37,977 bases of DNA from Clostridia bacterium (GCA_017505525.1 JAFVPB010000050.1:1-37977), one strand, 5' to 3'; counted from the first letter of the stretch, positions 10,017 to 18,717 are shown. Translations and numbers: made by a program. Notes: generated from the sequence alone by a model not told the origin.

Positions 10017-11432
10017 ATGAAATTTAACGAATTGTTTTTTGATAGAAAATTCTGGAGAAGTGTGTTGACGCTTGCAGTGCCGATTGCGGTGCAAAATTTA
10101 CTGACAGGTTCGTTTGCGCTTGTAGATACACTTATGGTAAGTCAACTCGGAGATATCAGTTTGGCTTCTGTTGGAATGGCGGGGCAGTGGACGTTTCTTT
10201 TCAATCTTTTAACTTTTGGCGTTGCTTCAGGTGCCGCAGTGTTTTTCGCTCAGTTTTATGGAGAGGGAAATAAAAAAGGGATAGTTCACACATATAGCGT
10301 AGCACTTTTATCAGGACTTTTATTTTCATTTGTGTTTTTACTGGCAGGAATATTATGTCCTGAATATATTATTCGCATTTTCAACAGAGATCCTCAGGTT
10401 GTTCAAAATGGAGTTGTTTATTTAAGAATAGCGGCGCTTTCATATCCTGCTATTATTATAAATATGATTTGTAATACGGCACTTCGTTCAACTGGAAGAG
10501 TGAAGGTTCCCGTTTGTGTTTCGCTTTTCACAACGGTTTTAAATGCTGTTTTGGATTATGTTTTAATTTTTGGTGCATTCGGACTGCCGGAACTTGGAAT
10601 AAAAGGAGCTGCAATTGCAACAGTTTTATCGGCGTGGATTGGTCCAATTCTTATTTATATAATAATGGCATTTAAAAAAGATGGGATATTCTTTGCTCCT
10701 ATAAAAGAATTTTTCGGCTTTGATTTTGATTTCTTCAAAAATTTTTATTACAAAGCAACCCCGGTTATATTCAACGAAACAATGTGGGGCATGGGAACAG
10801 TTTTCTTCAGTGCCATATTTTCAAATATGGGTTATGAATACACTGCAGCAGTTTCAATACTCAGAACTTTTGAAACAATTTCTACCTGCTTTTTCGTTGG
10901 AATGATTAATGCTTCCTCGGTAGTTGTAGGAAAAGATATAGGAAGTGGCGAAATAGAAACAGGAATAAATAATTCAAAGCGATTTATGATTTTTGTTCCT
11001 CTTGCATCGCTGTTTGTTGGTATTCTTGTTGTAATATTCAGAAGTGAGCTTATCAGTATCTTTAATATGGGAAATACTATATCCGAAAAAACATTAACAT
11101 CGGCGCGGGCAATACTCATTGTTTACGGAATAGAACTTGCAATAAGAAATATACCGTATGTTTCAATTGTGGGAATATTTCGTTCGGGCGGAGATACAAT
11201 GAAAGGGGTAAAATACGATTTAGTTTGTCTTTGGTGTGTTTCAGCACCGATAACGCTTTTTGCAGCCACTGTGTTAAAATTTCCTTTTGTAGCGGTTTTT
11301 GCCTGCAGTTATTTTTGTGAGGATTATATTAAAGCATTTTTGTGCTTGCGTTACTTTAAGTCTATGAAATGGATAAAACCTGTTACCGAAACAGGAAAAG
11401 AAGCTCTTAAAAAATATTTAGCCAATCGATAA
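10017..11432 (+). CDS. MATE family efflux transporter
   Basis: The 471-residue protein has about 12 hydrophobic segments in the two-times-six layout of MATE (multidrug and toxin extrusion) exporters. The N-terminal signature AVPIAVQNLLTGSFALVDTL is visible, and the second half repeats the fold. Such carriers export organic cations, drugs or metabolites using Na+ or H+ gradients. It starts 16 bases after the kinase stop, with GAGGT upstream and no terminator between, so it is probably the last gene of the regulator-kinase operon. The substrate is unknown, and it may not belong functionally to sugar use. A second, different MATE gene lies at 30631-31983. Confidence 0.92.
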   Translation: MKFNELFFDRKFWRSVLTLAVPIAVQNLLTGSFALVDTLMVSQLGDISLASVGMAGQWTFLFNLLTFGVASGAAVFFAQFYGEGNKKGIVHTYSVALLSGLLFSFVFLLAGILCPEYIIRIFNRDPQVVQNGVVYLRIAALSYPAIIINMICNTALRSTGRVKVPVCVSLFTTVLNAVLDYVLIFGAFGLPELGIKGAAIATVLSAWIGPILIYIIMAFKKDGIFFAPIKEFFGFDFDFFKNFYYKATPVIFNETMWGMGTVFFSAIFSNMGYEYTAAVSILRTFETISTCFFVGMINASSVVVGKDIGSGEIETGINNSKRFMIFVPLASLFVGILVVIFRSELISIFNMGNTISEKTLTSARAILIVYGIELAIRNIPYVSIVGIFRSGGDTMKGVKYDLVCLWCVSAPITLFAATVLKFPFVAVFACSYFCEDYIKAFLCLRYFKSMKWIKPVTETGKEALKKYLANR

Positions 11433-11441
11433 CGCTTTTTC

Positions 11442-11470
11442 TTGACGATAAATATATTAAATGATAAAAT
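11442..11470 (+). promoter_or_regulatory. Sigma-A type promoter for the small membrane protein gene
   Basis: TTGACG (11442-11447) and TAAAAT (11465-11470) are separated by exactly 17 bp. Transcription would begin near 11477, which excludes the in-frame ATG at 11461 as the start of the following gene. Confidence 0.65.
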
Positions 11471-11499
11471 TTAATAAAACATATGTGGGAGTGATTGAT

Positions 11500-11928
11500 G
11501 TGGCTATTATTATTATGGTGGCTTTTAATTATTTTGTAGGAAGATATCTATATAAAACTATTATGGATAATCCTAAAAAAATTTACTGGTGTTTTATTCT
11601 ATTTTTTGTGGCTCCGTTTGGTGTTATCGGTACATTTATCTGTGCAACTTATAAAGAATCAAAAAACAGGCAGGCTTTATACGAAACTCTCAGAAGAGAA
11701 CCGAATGACGAAAAGGTTGATGAATTTATTCATTACATAGAAAAGTTTAACACTACCAACACGCCTGAAGCATGGCAGCATTTAAGAACTGTATGGCTAA
11801 GGGTTAACGAAAGTTCTGATGTTACAACTAATAAAAAACGCGAATTAATCGAGTTTTTAAAGGTTAAAGGGCTTTATATACATAACGAAGAAGCCAGAGT
11901 GATTGATAACTACAGAACAAAAGACTAA
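11500..11928 (+). CDS. Small membrane protein of unknown function
   Basis: The product is 142 residues if started at GTG 11500, preceded by GGGAG at 11487-11491. An ATG at 11461 is in frame but overlaps the -10 box of the promoter, so it is rejected. The first half is hydrophobic, with two likely transmembrane segments (around AIIIMVAFNYFVGRY and CFILFFVAPFGVIGTFICA). The second half is soluble and charged, with helical character and a conserved-looking WQHLRTVWLRVNESSDV stretch. The layout suggests an integral membrane anchor with a cytoplasmic helical tail. I do not recognise the family. The gene has its own promoter and terminator and is therefore monocistronic. Confidence 0.7.
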   Translation: MAIIIMVAFNYFVGRYLYKTIMDNPKKIYWCFILFFVAPFGVIGTFICATYKESKNRQALYETLRREPNDEKVDEFIHYIEKFNTTNTPEAWQHLRTVWLRVNESSDVTTNKKRELIEFLKVKGLYIHNEEARVIDNYRTKD

Positions 11929-11933
11929 ATGAA

Positions 11934-11957
11934 AAAAGCAACCTCCGGGTTGCTTTT
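11934..11957 (+). terminator. Intrinsic terminator after the small membrane protein gene
   Basis: A perfect 10-bp stem AAAAGCAACC / GGTTGCTTTT closes a TCCG loop and ends in T residues, five bases after the stop codon. Confidence 0.85.
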
Positions 11958-11986
11958 CTGTATATTATATTAAATCTGTTTTTTTA

Positions 11987-12015
11987 TTGCATATATAAGA
12001 AAAAAGTGCTATAAT
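11987..12015 (+). promoter_or_regulatory. Promoter of the glycerol-1-phosphate dehydrogenase gene
   Basis: TTGCAT (11987-11992), a 17-bp spacer and a perfect TATAAT (12010-12015) lie just before GGGGGTG and the ATG at 12036. The predicted 5' leader is very short, about 15 bases. Confidence 0.75.
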
Positions 12016-12035
12016 CCTGTGGGGGTGTTAATAAT

Positions 12036-13355
12036 ATGAATATAAAAATTTTAGAAGACAATGTTTGCTCCTGCGGAAAATTTCATACTGCGGAAATTAA
12101 AAGTGTTTTAACGGGGAGCGGTGTGGTGAACAATCTGCCCGAGGAATTAAAAAAACTTAACACAAAGAAAGTTTTTCTTTTATCGGATATAAATACAAAC
12201 CTTGTGGCAGGAGATGTAGTGAAAAACATTCTTAAATTATCAAATATTCCTTTCAGTGAGTATGTTTTCAAGGAAAAGCATATTATGCCTGATGAAAAAT
12301 CGGTTGGTTCGGCTTTTATGCATTTCGATAAAGGCTGCGATTGCTTGATAACGGTGGGGTCAGGTGTACTGAATGATATAAGTAAAATGGTTTCTGTTGT
12401 AGCTGGAATACCATATGTTATAATAGCTACTGCACCTTCTATGGACGGATATGCTTCCGATAGCTCTTCAATGGAGCTTGATGGTGTAAAGGTAACCTTG
12501 CCCTCGAAAAGTCCTGATGTGATAATCGGAGATACAGATATTCTTAAAACTGCACCTGATAGAATGATTCTTTCAGGCCTTGGAGATATGCTTGCAAAAT
12601 ACATTAGCGTGTGCGAGTGGAGAATATCAAACATTGTAAATGGAGAATATTATTGTGAAAAGGTAGCACAGCTTGTTCGTGAATCTCTTAAAAAGTGTAT
12701 GTCTGATACAGAAAGTCTTTTAAAAAGAGAAGACGAGGCAATAAAAAACGTTTTTGAGGGACTTGTGTTAAGCGGATTAGCTATGAAATATGCCGGTGTT
12801 TCAAGACCTGCATCGGGGGTAGAGCATTATTTTTCACATATATGGGATATGCGTGCACTTGAAAAGAACACCCCTTCAGACCTTCACGGCATTCAATGTG
12901 GAATTGGCACAGTTTATGCTTTGAAATTATATGAAAAGCTTTTAAAAATTGTTCCTGATAAAGAACAGGCGATTGAAAATGTTAAAAACTTTGATTATGA
13001 AAAATGGTGTGTTACTCTTCGTGAAATGCTTGGAAAAGCCGGAGAAACACTTGTTGAACAAGAAAACCAGGAAAAAAAGTATGACATTGATAAACATAAG
13101 AAACGCCTTAATGTTATTGTTGAGCAATGGGAGCGTATTATCGGCATTATAAAAGAGGAGCTCCCGTCATCAAAAGAAATAGAAGCTCTTATGAAAAATC
13201 TTGGAATGCCCACTAAGTGCAGTGATATAGGGATAGAAGAAAATATGATTCCTGTATATTTTAAAATTACAAAGGATATTCGTAATAAATATATTCTTTC
13301 GCATCTTGCATGGGATATTGGTGTTCTTGATTTTATGGCAGAAAGTTTGCTATAG
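12036..13355 (+). CDS. egsA: sn-glycerol-1-phosphate dehydrogenase (EgsA/AraM family)
   Basis: The 439-residue protein belongs to the iron-containing alcohol dehydrogenase/dehydroquinate synthase fold. The nucleotide-binding segment is DCLITVGSGVLNDISKMVS, followed by the family hallmark TAPSMDGYASDSSSM. Probable metal ligands are D184 (GLGDMLAKY), H264 (VEHYFSHIWDM) and H284 (LHGIQCGIG). The enzyme reduces dihydroxyacetone phosphate to sn-glycerol-1-phosphate, the archaeal-type glycerophosphate enantiomer; the Bacillus relative AraM feeds PcrB to make heptaprenylglyceryl phosphate. The protein is longer than archaeal EgsA (about 350 residues), mostly through a C-terminal helical extension. 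It stands alone between its own promoter and terminator, and no PcrB-like partner is visible here, so its downstream use is open. Confidence 0.88.
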   Translation: MNIKILEDNVCSCGKFHTAEIKSVLTGSGVVNNLPEELKKLNTKKVFLLSDINTNLVAGDVVKNILKLSNIPFSEYVFKEKHIMPDEKSVGSAFMHFDKGCDCLITVGSGVLNDISKMVSVVAGIPYVIIATAPSMDGYASDSSSMELDGVKVTLPSKSPDVIIGDTDILKTAPDRMILSGLGDMLAKYISVCEWRISNIVNGEYYCEKVAQLVRESLKKCMSDTESLLKREDEAIKNVFEGLVLSGLAMKYAGVSRPASGVEHYFSHIWDMRALEKNTPSDLHGIQCGIGTVYALKLYEKLLKIVPDKEQAIENVKNFDYEKWCVTLREMLGKAGETLVEQENQEKKYDIDKHKKRLNVIVEQWERIIGIIKEELPSSKEIEALMKNLGMPTKCSDIGIEENMIPVYFKITKDIRNKYILSHLAWDIGVLDFMAESLL

Positions 13356-13364
13356 AGTATAACG

Positions 13365-13394
13365 AAAAAACAGATCTTCATGATCTGTTTTTTT
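13365..13394. terminator. Bidirectional terminator between egsA and the AraC gene
   Basis: A 12-bp stem AAAAAACAGATC / GATCTGTTTTTT with a TTCAT loop is flanked by A-runs and T-runs. It lies between two convergent stop codons and can serve both strands. Confidence 0.88.
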
Positions 13395-13404
13395 ATATAA
13401 ATCA

Positions 13405-14256
13405 TTAATTGTTTGTTTGTATTTTTGAGATTTTCATATATTCTCCGGGAGTAAGGCCTATATATTTTTTAAATAGCCGATAGCCGTATGTAGTTTCTGT
13501 TAATCCAACACATTCACAGGCATCTCTGAAAGATAATCCATTATTTTGCATCAAAAAGGCAATTTTTTTCGTTTTTTGCATATTTATGTATTGTGTTACA
13601 CTGATATTATATACTTTTTTAAATATATATCCGGTGTAATTCGGAGTTTTTCCAATATAATTTGATAAAGCCTCTAAAGATATAGGCTTATCAAGATTAT
13701 TATCTATATAATCAGAAATCAAGGTTGCTGATTTTATAGATGTGCGCGACGTATTTGCGTTTTGTTTGTATCTTTCATTGGATATTTCGCAAAGGATAGA
13801 TAAAAAATTAATAGCACAGGAAAGTGCGTTCTTCTCTCCGTCATCCTCCATAGAAACAGCAATAGCACAAATTTTTTTTCTTATGATTTCGGTTAAAGGA
13901 GATGGTGGAGTAATGAATGGGATTACAAGACAGTCTTTTTCGCTGCTAGTATCATTTTCGAAAAGTTCGAAATCGTAATTCTCAAATTCAGCAAGAACTG
14001 TATAGTGAGAGTTGATTTTATTTCCTATGGTACAAGTGCTGATAGGGAGCTGGCGAAAAAGAACTACCACACTGCCCTCAGAAGCTATAAATTCTTTGCC
14101 GTACAGTTTAAGCTTTACTTCACCGGAGTTTATGTATGCTATTTCTACAGTTTTTTTCTTGTTCTTACCATAGTCAGCCCTGTAAGTTTTACTATAATGT
14201 GCCATAGCAAAGCCAATATCGGGAATTTGGTTGAATTTTAACATTCCAAGATACAT
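13405..14256 (-). CDS. AraC family transcriptional regulator with N-terminal cupin domain
   Basis: The 283-residue protein has a cupin-like sensor at about 1-150 (SGEVKLKLYGKEFIASEGSVVVLFRQLP, here described only by its features) and a C-terminal pair of helix-turn-helices at about 180-280. The second HTH carries the family pattern FRDACECVGLTETTYGYRLF and ends near GLTPGEYM. ATG 14256 is preferred because AAGGG lies eight bases upstream; the alternative GTG 14265 overlaps that RBS. The gene diverges from the deacetylase-like gene at 14374 across a 117-bp region containing a short palindrome, so it probably controls that gene and the AEC transporter behind it. The ligand is unknown. Confidence 0.85.
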   Translation of the reverse strand: MYLGMLKFNQIPDIGFAMAHYSKTYRADYGKNKKKTVEIAYINSGEVKLKLYGKEFIASEGSVVVLFRQLPISTCTIGNKINSHYTVLAEFENYDFELFENDTSSEKDCLVIPFITPPSPLTEIIRKKICAIAVSMEDDGEKNALSCAINFLSILCEISNERYKQNANTSRTSIKSATLISDYIDNNLDKPISLEALSNYIGKTPNYTGYIFKKVYNISVTQYINMQKTKKIAFLMQNNGLSFRDACECVGLTETTYGYRLFKKYIGLTPGEYMKISKIQTNN

Positions 14257-14278
14257 TTTTATCACCCTTAATAATTAT

Positions 14279-14304
14279 ACTATAAAATCGTTGTTTTGTA
14301 TAGT
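14279..14304. promoter_or_regulatory. Candidate operator palindrome in the AraC/deacetylase divergent region
   Basis: ACTATA and TATAGT form inverted arms around a 14-base centre. The left arm abuts the probable minus-strand -10 box (TATAAT on that strand, 14279-14274). This is a plausible autoregulatory site but a weak signal in AT-rich DNA. Confidence 0.35.
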
Positions 14305-14321
14305 GAAAGTTGAAAAATTCA

Positions 14322-14350
14322 TTGATTGTTAAGTTTTTGAGGGTTATATT
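14322..14350 (+). promoter_or_regulatory. Promoter for the deacetylase-like / AEC transporter pair
   Basis: TTGATT (14322-14327) and TATATT (14345-14350) are spaced by 17 bp, 24 bases before the ATG at 14374. Confidence 0.55.
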
Positions 14351-14373
14351 ACTTGTGAAAGGAATGATAACTT

Positions 14374-15300
14374 ATGAAAAGAGCTTATTTTTACATTGAC
14401 GACACAATCTGGGTGCTTCGAGATATTACAAGGCAAAACCCGAAAACACTTTTTGACAACCCATTTATGAATATGCTTAAGACGGCACACGATAAGTATG
14501 GTCTTAAAACTCAGCTTAATCTTTTTTATAGAACAGACTATTTCTATGGGAATGATGAATTCTCGCTTGCAGATGTAACAGATAAATATAAAGCTGAATT
14601 CGAAGAAAATTCCGACTGGCTTAAAATGGCGTTTCATGCTAAACAGGAATATCCCGACTATCCGCACGTTAATGCCACTTATAATGATATAAAAGACATT
14701 TTTAAAAACATTGAAAAAGAAGTTTTCCGTTTTGCAGGAAAAAACAGCTTTGCATATACAGTATGCCCGCACTGGGTACCGATGAGTAAAGACGGAGTCA
14801 GAGCTTTAAAGGATTGCGGTGTTAAAATTTTAGATGTTACTTATGGCGACACAAAAGAATTTGAGGAGGCTCCTGATTCTCTGCCTTATGGACATAATTT
14901 AAGGCTTTTAAATAACCGTCAGCCGGAAACTAAATTATTTACCAGAAACATAAAGAATGCCGCTATAAAAAATTCAATCTGCGGGTATAATCATCTTTCG
15001 TTTGAAGAAGGGGAGAAAATAAAAAGAACAAACGAAATCCTCTGGAATGATGAAATTGGATTATATTTTAAAAAATTCTGCTCGGCAGGGCTTAATCTTA
15101 CGCCTTATGATGGGATTGAAGAAGAGTATACCGAGCTGTCTGAAAATAATTACATAGGAATTTGTGATCACGAACAATACTTTTATTCGGATTATTTTGC
15201 ATATCAACCCGATTATGCAGATAAAATTTATAAAATGTGCGAAATTCTTACCTCAAAAGGATTTACATTTATTTGCGGAGAAGATTTACTAAAGAAATAA
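14374..15300 (+). CDS. Polysaccharide deacetylase-fold (NodB-like) protein, divergent
   Basis: The 308-residue cytoplasmic protein opens MKRAYFYIDDTIWVLRDITR, where the DD pair could correspond to the NodB metal/catalytic motif. MAFHAKQEYPDYPH may replace the usual HxxxH motif. A later VCPHWVPMSKDGVRALKDCGVKIL segment resembles the end of the barrel, where deacetylases judge side-chain position. A C-terminal ICDHEQYFYSDYF stretch adds further His and acidic residues. There is no signal peptide, so an intracellular carbohydrate ester or amide, not cell-wall glycan, is the likely substrate if it is active. AAAGGA precedes the ATG. It is followed after 13 bases by a transporter gene, suggesting co-transcription. 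The fold is moderately sure; the reaction is not known. Confidence 0.6.
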   Translation: MKRAYFYIDDTIWVLRDITRQNPKTLFDNPFMNMLKTAHDKYGLKTQLNLFYRTDYFYGNDEFSLADVTDKYKAEFEENSDWLKMAFHAKQEYPDYPHVNATYNDIKDIFKNIEKEVFRFAGKNSFAYTVCPHWVPMSKDGVRALKDCGVKILDVTYGDTKEFEEAPDSLPYGHNLRLLNNRQPETKLFTRNIKNAAIKNSICGYNHLSFEEGEKIKRTNEILWNDEIGLYFKKFCSAGLNLTPYDGIEEEYTELSENNYIGICDHEQYFYSDYFAYQPDYADKIYKMCEILTSKGFTFICGEDLLKK

Positions 15301-15313
15301 AGAGGTGCTCTGA

Positions 15314-16285
15314 ATGGAAATTTTTAACCTTACACTTGTTCAAATGATGAATATGTTTTTTCTGATGCTTGTTGGTTTTATTCTTGTAAAGTGCAAAATT
15401 TTGCCCGAAGGCAGCGACAGGGTTATATCAAGGCTTGAAACATATGCGCTTGTACCGGCACTTACGCTATGTAATCAAATGAAAAATTGTACTGTAAAGA
15501 ACTTTGCCGAGAATTTACCAAACATGATTTCCGGTCTTATAGTTGTATTGATTGCTATAGGTCTTGCGTACCCGCTTTCATGTCTTTTTGTTAAAGCAGA
15601 TGCATCAGACAGTAAATTACTGTATAAAAAACAAATATACAAATACGCATTAGCATTTGGAAATTACGGATATGTGGGGAATTTCCTTGTTCTTAGTATC
15701 TGGGGGCAGGAGATGCTTTTTAAATACATGATGTTCACCTTTTTCCCTGCAATAATGTGTTCAGCGTGGGGGGTATACACCCTTATACCTAAATCAGAAA
15801 ATTCGCCCGGACTTTTATCTAATCTTAAAAATGGTCTTATAAAACCACCGTTTATTTCCCTTTTAGTAGGTATGTTCCTTGGCCTTACAAAACTTGGAAA
15901 CTATTTTCCATCATTTGTACATACTGCATTTGAAAACGCAGGAAACTGTATGGGGCCGCTAGCTATGATACTTGCCGGAATAGTAATAGGAGAATTTAAT
16001 TTTAAAGAGCTTATTACAAATAAAAAGGTATATATAGTTTCATTGGCAAGGCTTATTTTAATTCCTTCATTATTCATATTAATTCTTAAAATGATTGGCG
16101 TAAATAAAGATGTAATTACTTTTACCCTTATTGCATTTGCGGCTCCGCTTGGATTAAATACTATCGTCTATCCTTCAGCATTTGGAGGGGATACCAAAAC
16201 AGGTGCATCGATGACAATGGTTTCGCAGACTTTGTCAGTTATTACTATTCCGCTTATGTATCTATTGTTTATAGATAAAATGTAG
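15314..16285 (+). CDS. AEC family transporter (auxin efflux carrier type)
   Basis: The 323-residue protein shows about ten hydrophobic segments and the N-terminal signature MFFLMLVGFILVKCKILP of AEC permeases, with two five-helix halves. Bacterial members carry malate, other organic acids or unknown anions across the inner membrane, often as electrogenic carriers. The start has GAGGTG ten bases upstream. It lies 13 bases after the deacetylase-like gene, with no terminator between. The downstream gap of 86 bases to the convergent LysR gene holds only a weak hairpin. The substrate cannot be read from the sequence; the neighbour suggests a deacetylated sugar acid or a released organic acid as one possibility. 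Confidence 0.88.
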   Translation: MEIFNLTLVQMMNMFFLMLVGFILVKCKILPEGSDRVISRLETYALVPALTLCNQMKNCTVKNFAENLPNMISGLIVVLIAIGLAYPLSCLFVKADASDSKLLYKKQIYKYALAFGNYGYVGNFLVLSIWGQEMLFKYMMFTFFPAIMCSAWGVYTLIPKSENSPGLLSNLKNGLIKPPFISLLVGMFLGLTKLGNYFPSFVHTAFENAGNCMGPLAMILAGIVIGEFNFKELITNKKVYIVSLARLILIPSLFILILKMIGVNKDVITFTLIAFAAPLGLNTIVYPSAFGGDTKTGASMTMVSQTLSVITIPLMYLLFIDKM

Positions 16286-16371
16286 TTAAACTCCGGCAGG
16301 CTGAATAAAAAAAGAGTTTAGAAAGTATCGTTGCCAATTAGCAGTAGGATAAAAGGCATTTCTTTTTATGT

Positions 16372-17340
16372 CTACATAGTATTGACTACTTTTTTATTTG
16401 CAGTATTATAAAGTATATTTATAAATTCATTCATACTGTCAGACAAGATAAAATCTTTTTTATGAATAATATAGGATTGGCGGAATGTTTTTGGTGTGTT
16501 GATATAAAAGTAATAAACATCTTCTGTGGGAGGATGATATGACACAACACTATCTGTTACAATACATGCCCCTAGGCCATGAAGCATCATATCGTAGGAA
16601 ACATCTATATTACGGCAGTTGTCAAACATGCAGGGGGAAACAGGGCAGTGCATTAAAAAGTTTTCCATATCACGCCAAAGTATTCCCTGACTGTTAATTT
16701 TTAAAAATTCTATGTTTTTAAAAAGACTGTAATCAGATATAAGCTTCTTTGAAAAAGATTTGCCTGTTACTATATCAGTATAACTGAGGGCATAATTTTT
16801 CAGTGATTCTGCGCCCGGGTAATCTTTTCTGAGGCAGATTACATATCTTTCTTTCATAAGAGGAATGCCCGTATATCTTTTTTCATCAAAGGTAAATCCT
16901 ATTACAAAATGAAGTGTTTCGGAATCTAATTTTTCAAATAAACTTAAATATGTAGCTGTTTCTCCCATAGAAAGCTTTAATTCTACGTTTGGGTATTTTT
17001 CCTGAAAATGCTTACAAGCCTTTGGAAGAAGCGTTCTTGAAATAAAAAAAGGATTTCCAATCGAAATCTGCTCTGATATCGGGCGTGATACAGAGTTGAT
17101 GCGCGAGTACATATTTTTTTCGTTTTCGATAATTTCTTCCAGATATTCAACGTAAATTTTCCCCTCACGTGTTAATGAAACGGGGGATTTAGAACGGTCG
17201 AAAATACTAAAACCAAGTTTGGATTCTAAATTTTTTATGGTTAAGCTTAATGAAGATTGAGTGATATATAATTTTTTAGCTGCATTGGAAAAGCTATGCT
17301 CTTTGTATATTTCGTAAGCATATTTTTCGGCTAAGTTCAT
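16372..17340 (-). CDS. LysR family transcriptional regulator
   Basis: The 322-residue protein begins with a LysR winged helix-turn-helix at about 1-60 (NAAKKLYITQSSLSLTIKNLESKLG), a linker helix and a periplasmic-binding-protein-like effector domain at about 90-295. AGGTG precedes the ATG. The gene diverges from the MFS transporter at 17461 across 120 bases of very AT-rich DNA, the classical LysR arrangement in which the regulator represses itself and activates the divergent gene when the transported compound or a metabolite binds. Effector unknown. Confidence in family is high. Confidence 0.92.
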   Translation of the reverse strand: MNLAEKYAYEIYKEHSFSNAAKKLYITQSSLSLTIKNLESKLGFSIFDRSKSPVSLTREGKIYVEYLEEIIENEKNMYSRINSVSRPISEQISIGNPFFISRTLLPKACKHFQEKYPNVELKLSMGETATYLSLFEKLDSETLHFVIGFTFDEKRYTGIPLMKERYVICLRKDYPGAESLKNYALSYTDIVTGKSFSKKLISDYSLFKNIEFLKINSQGILWRDMENFLMHCPVSPCMFDNCRNIDVSYDMMLHGLGACIVTDSVVSYHPPTEDVYYFYINTPKTFRQSYIIHKKDFILSDSMNEFINILYNTANKKVVNTM

Positions 17341-17390
17341 AACAACACCTCATTTATAATAATAAATAATATCTATTTATATATTTGTAT

Positions 17391-17419
17391 TTGATTATAA
17401 CATATTAAAGGTGTATAAT
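17391..17419 (+). promoter_or_regulatory. Promoter of the MFS transporter
   Basis: TTGATT (17391-17396), a 17-bp spacer and a perfect TATAAT (17414-17419) lie about 40 bases before the GTG start. The AT-rich stretch at 17350-17390 upstream is where a LysR protein would bind. Confidence 0.7.
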
Positions 17420-17460
17420 CAACTGGAATTAAAAAATTTATAGAAAAAAGGTGTTTTTGC

Positions 17461-18717
17461 GTGAAGAAAAAATTTGAGTACAAGTGGATTATTGCAATTT
17501 CTTGTTTCTTGATGATTTTTACGGTGCTTGGATTTTGTTCATCAGGAAGAGGGCTTTATATTGCGGCAGTTACAGAAGCACTTGGAATATCAAGAAGTGC
17601 ATTTTCTGTTAACGATAGCCTCAGATTTATAACAACTGCTATTGTAAATCTGTTTTTCGGCTCACTTATTATGAGATTTGGTGCACGAAAACTGATTGCT
17701 GCAGGGTTTATTTCGCTTACTATTGCCTGCATTTTATATGCTATAGGAACAAATGTATTTGTTTTTTATATAGGAGGTATATTCCTTGGAATTGGTTTCT
17801 CGTGGACGGGTACAACAATGATTGGAGCTATCATTGGCAGATGGTTTAAAGAAAACAGGGGCACTGTAATGGGAGCAATTCTTGCAGCTAATGGAGTAGG
17901 TGCGGCTCTTTCAATACAGATAGTTTCCCCTATAATATATCAGGAAGGCAACAAATTCGGTTATCAGGATTCATATAAATTAGTTGCTTTAATACTTGTT
18001 GTTGTGGGAATACTTGTTGTAAGCTTAATAAGAAATAACCCCAAGGAAGATAATCTTAGTGTTCCTCAGACAGGAAAGAAGAAGCCAAAAGGCAATGTTT
18101 GGCCGGGTAAATCATTTGATGAAATACTTAAGAAAAAATATTTCTATGCTGATTTATTCTGTGTTTTTGTAATGGGAATGGTGCTTCAGGGTATTTCAGG
18201 AGTTGCAGCTCCTCTTCTAAGAGATGTTGGCCTTAAAGAAAGCTATGTGGCATTGGTTCTCAGTGCGAGCTCAATTGCGTTAACAGTTTTCAAATTCGGT
18301 GTTGGTTTTTCTTACGACAGGTTCGGAATCAGAACAACATCAAATATCTGCTGTATTACAGCGATATTTATTATGATTATTCTTACGCAAATTACAAATT
18401 CATACGTAGGTATGGTTCTTGCAATGCTTTATGGTATCTTTTCTTCGCTTGCACTGCCACTTGAAACAATTATGCTTCCAATTTTTGCGGGAGAATTGTT
18501 TGGAGAAAAATCTTATGATAAAGTGCTTGGTATTATTTGCTCTGTGAATACTGCGGGCTATGCCGTTGGTATTCCGCTTGCAAACCTTTGCTATGATATA
18601 TTCGGTACTTATAATATTGCTCTTTACATATCAGCTGGACTTATGCTTGTAGCAACAATTATCAAGCAGTTTGTTATAACAGAGAGCAAAAAGGAAAGAT
18701 TAAGCTTAGAAGTATAA
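17461..18717 (+). CDS. MFS transporter, oxalate/formate antiporter-like
   Basis: The 418-residue permease has 12 predicted transmembrane helices in two halves separated by a charged loop at about residues 195-225. The helix 2-3 loop carries the MFS motif-A-like FGARKLIAAG, with a matching FSYDRFGIRTTSN in the second half. The sequence pattern (GRGLYIAAVTEALGISRS) resembles the OFA and related monocarboxylate carriers, so a small carboxylate is a reasonable guess. Translation starts at GTG 17461 with AAAGGTG at 17448-17453. Its own promoter and terminator make it monocistronic. Control by the divergent LysR protein is inferred. Confidence 0.88.
   Translation: MKKKFEYKWIIAISCFLMIFTVLGFCSSGRGLYIAAVTEALGISRSAFSVNDSLRFITTAIVNLFFGSLIMRFGARKLIAAGFISLTIACILYAIGTNVFVFYIGGIFLGIGFSWTGTTMIGAIIGRWFKENRGTVMGAILAANGVGAALSIQIVSPIIYQEGNKFGYQDSYKLVALILVVVGILVVSLIRNNPKEDNLSVPQTGKKKPKGNVWPGKSFDEILKKKYFYADLFCVFVMGMVLQGISGVAAPLLRDVGLKESYVALVLSASSIALTVFKFGVGFSYDRFGIRTTSNICCITAIFIMIILTQITNSYVGMVLAMLYGIFSSLALPLETIMLPIFAGELFGEKSYDKVLGIICSVNTAGYAVGIPLANLCYDIFGTYNIALYISAGLMLVATIIKQFVITESKKERLSLEV

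Noticed and set aside
12083-12634. Long open frame on the minus strand inside the glycerol-1-phosphate dehydrogenase gene
   Set aside because: It is fully antisense to a clear enzyme gene and has no family features or RBS support.
12995-13405. Minus-strand open frame covering the end of egsA and the terminator
   Set aside because: It runs through a bidirectional terminator and overlaps egsA; no RBS or family match.
16286-16371. Possible terminator AAACTC ... GAGTTT between the AEC and LysR genes
   Set aside because: The stem is only six pairs with a loop of about 20 bases containing an A-run; too weak to call.
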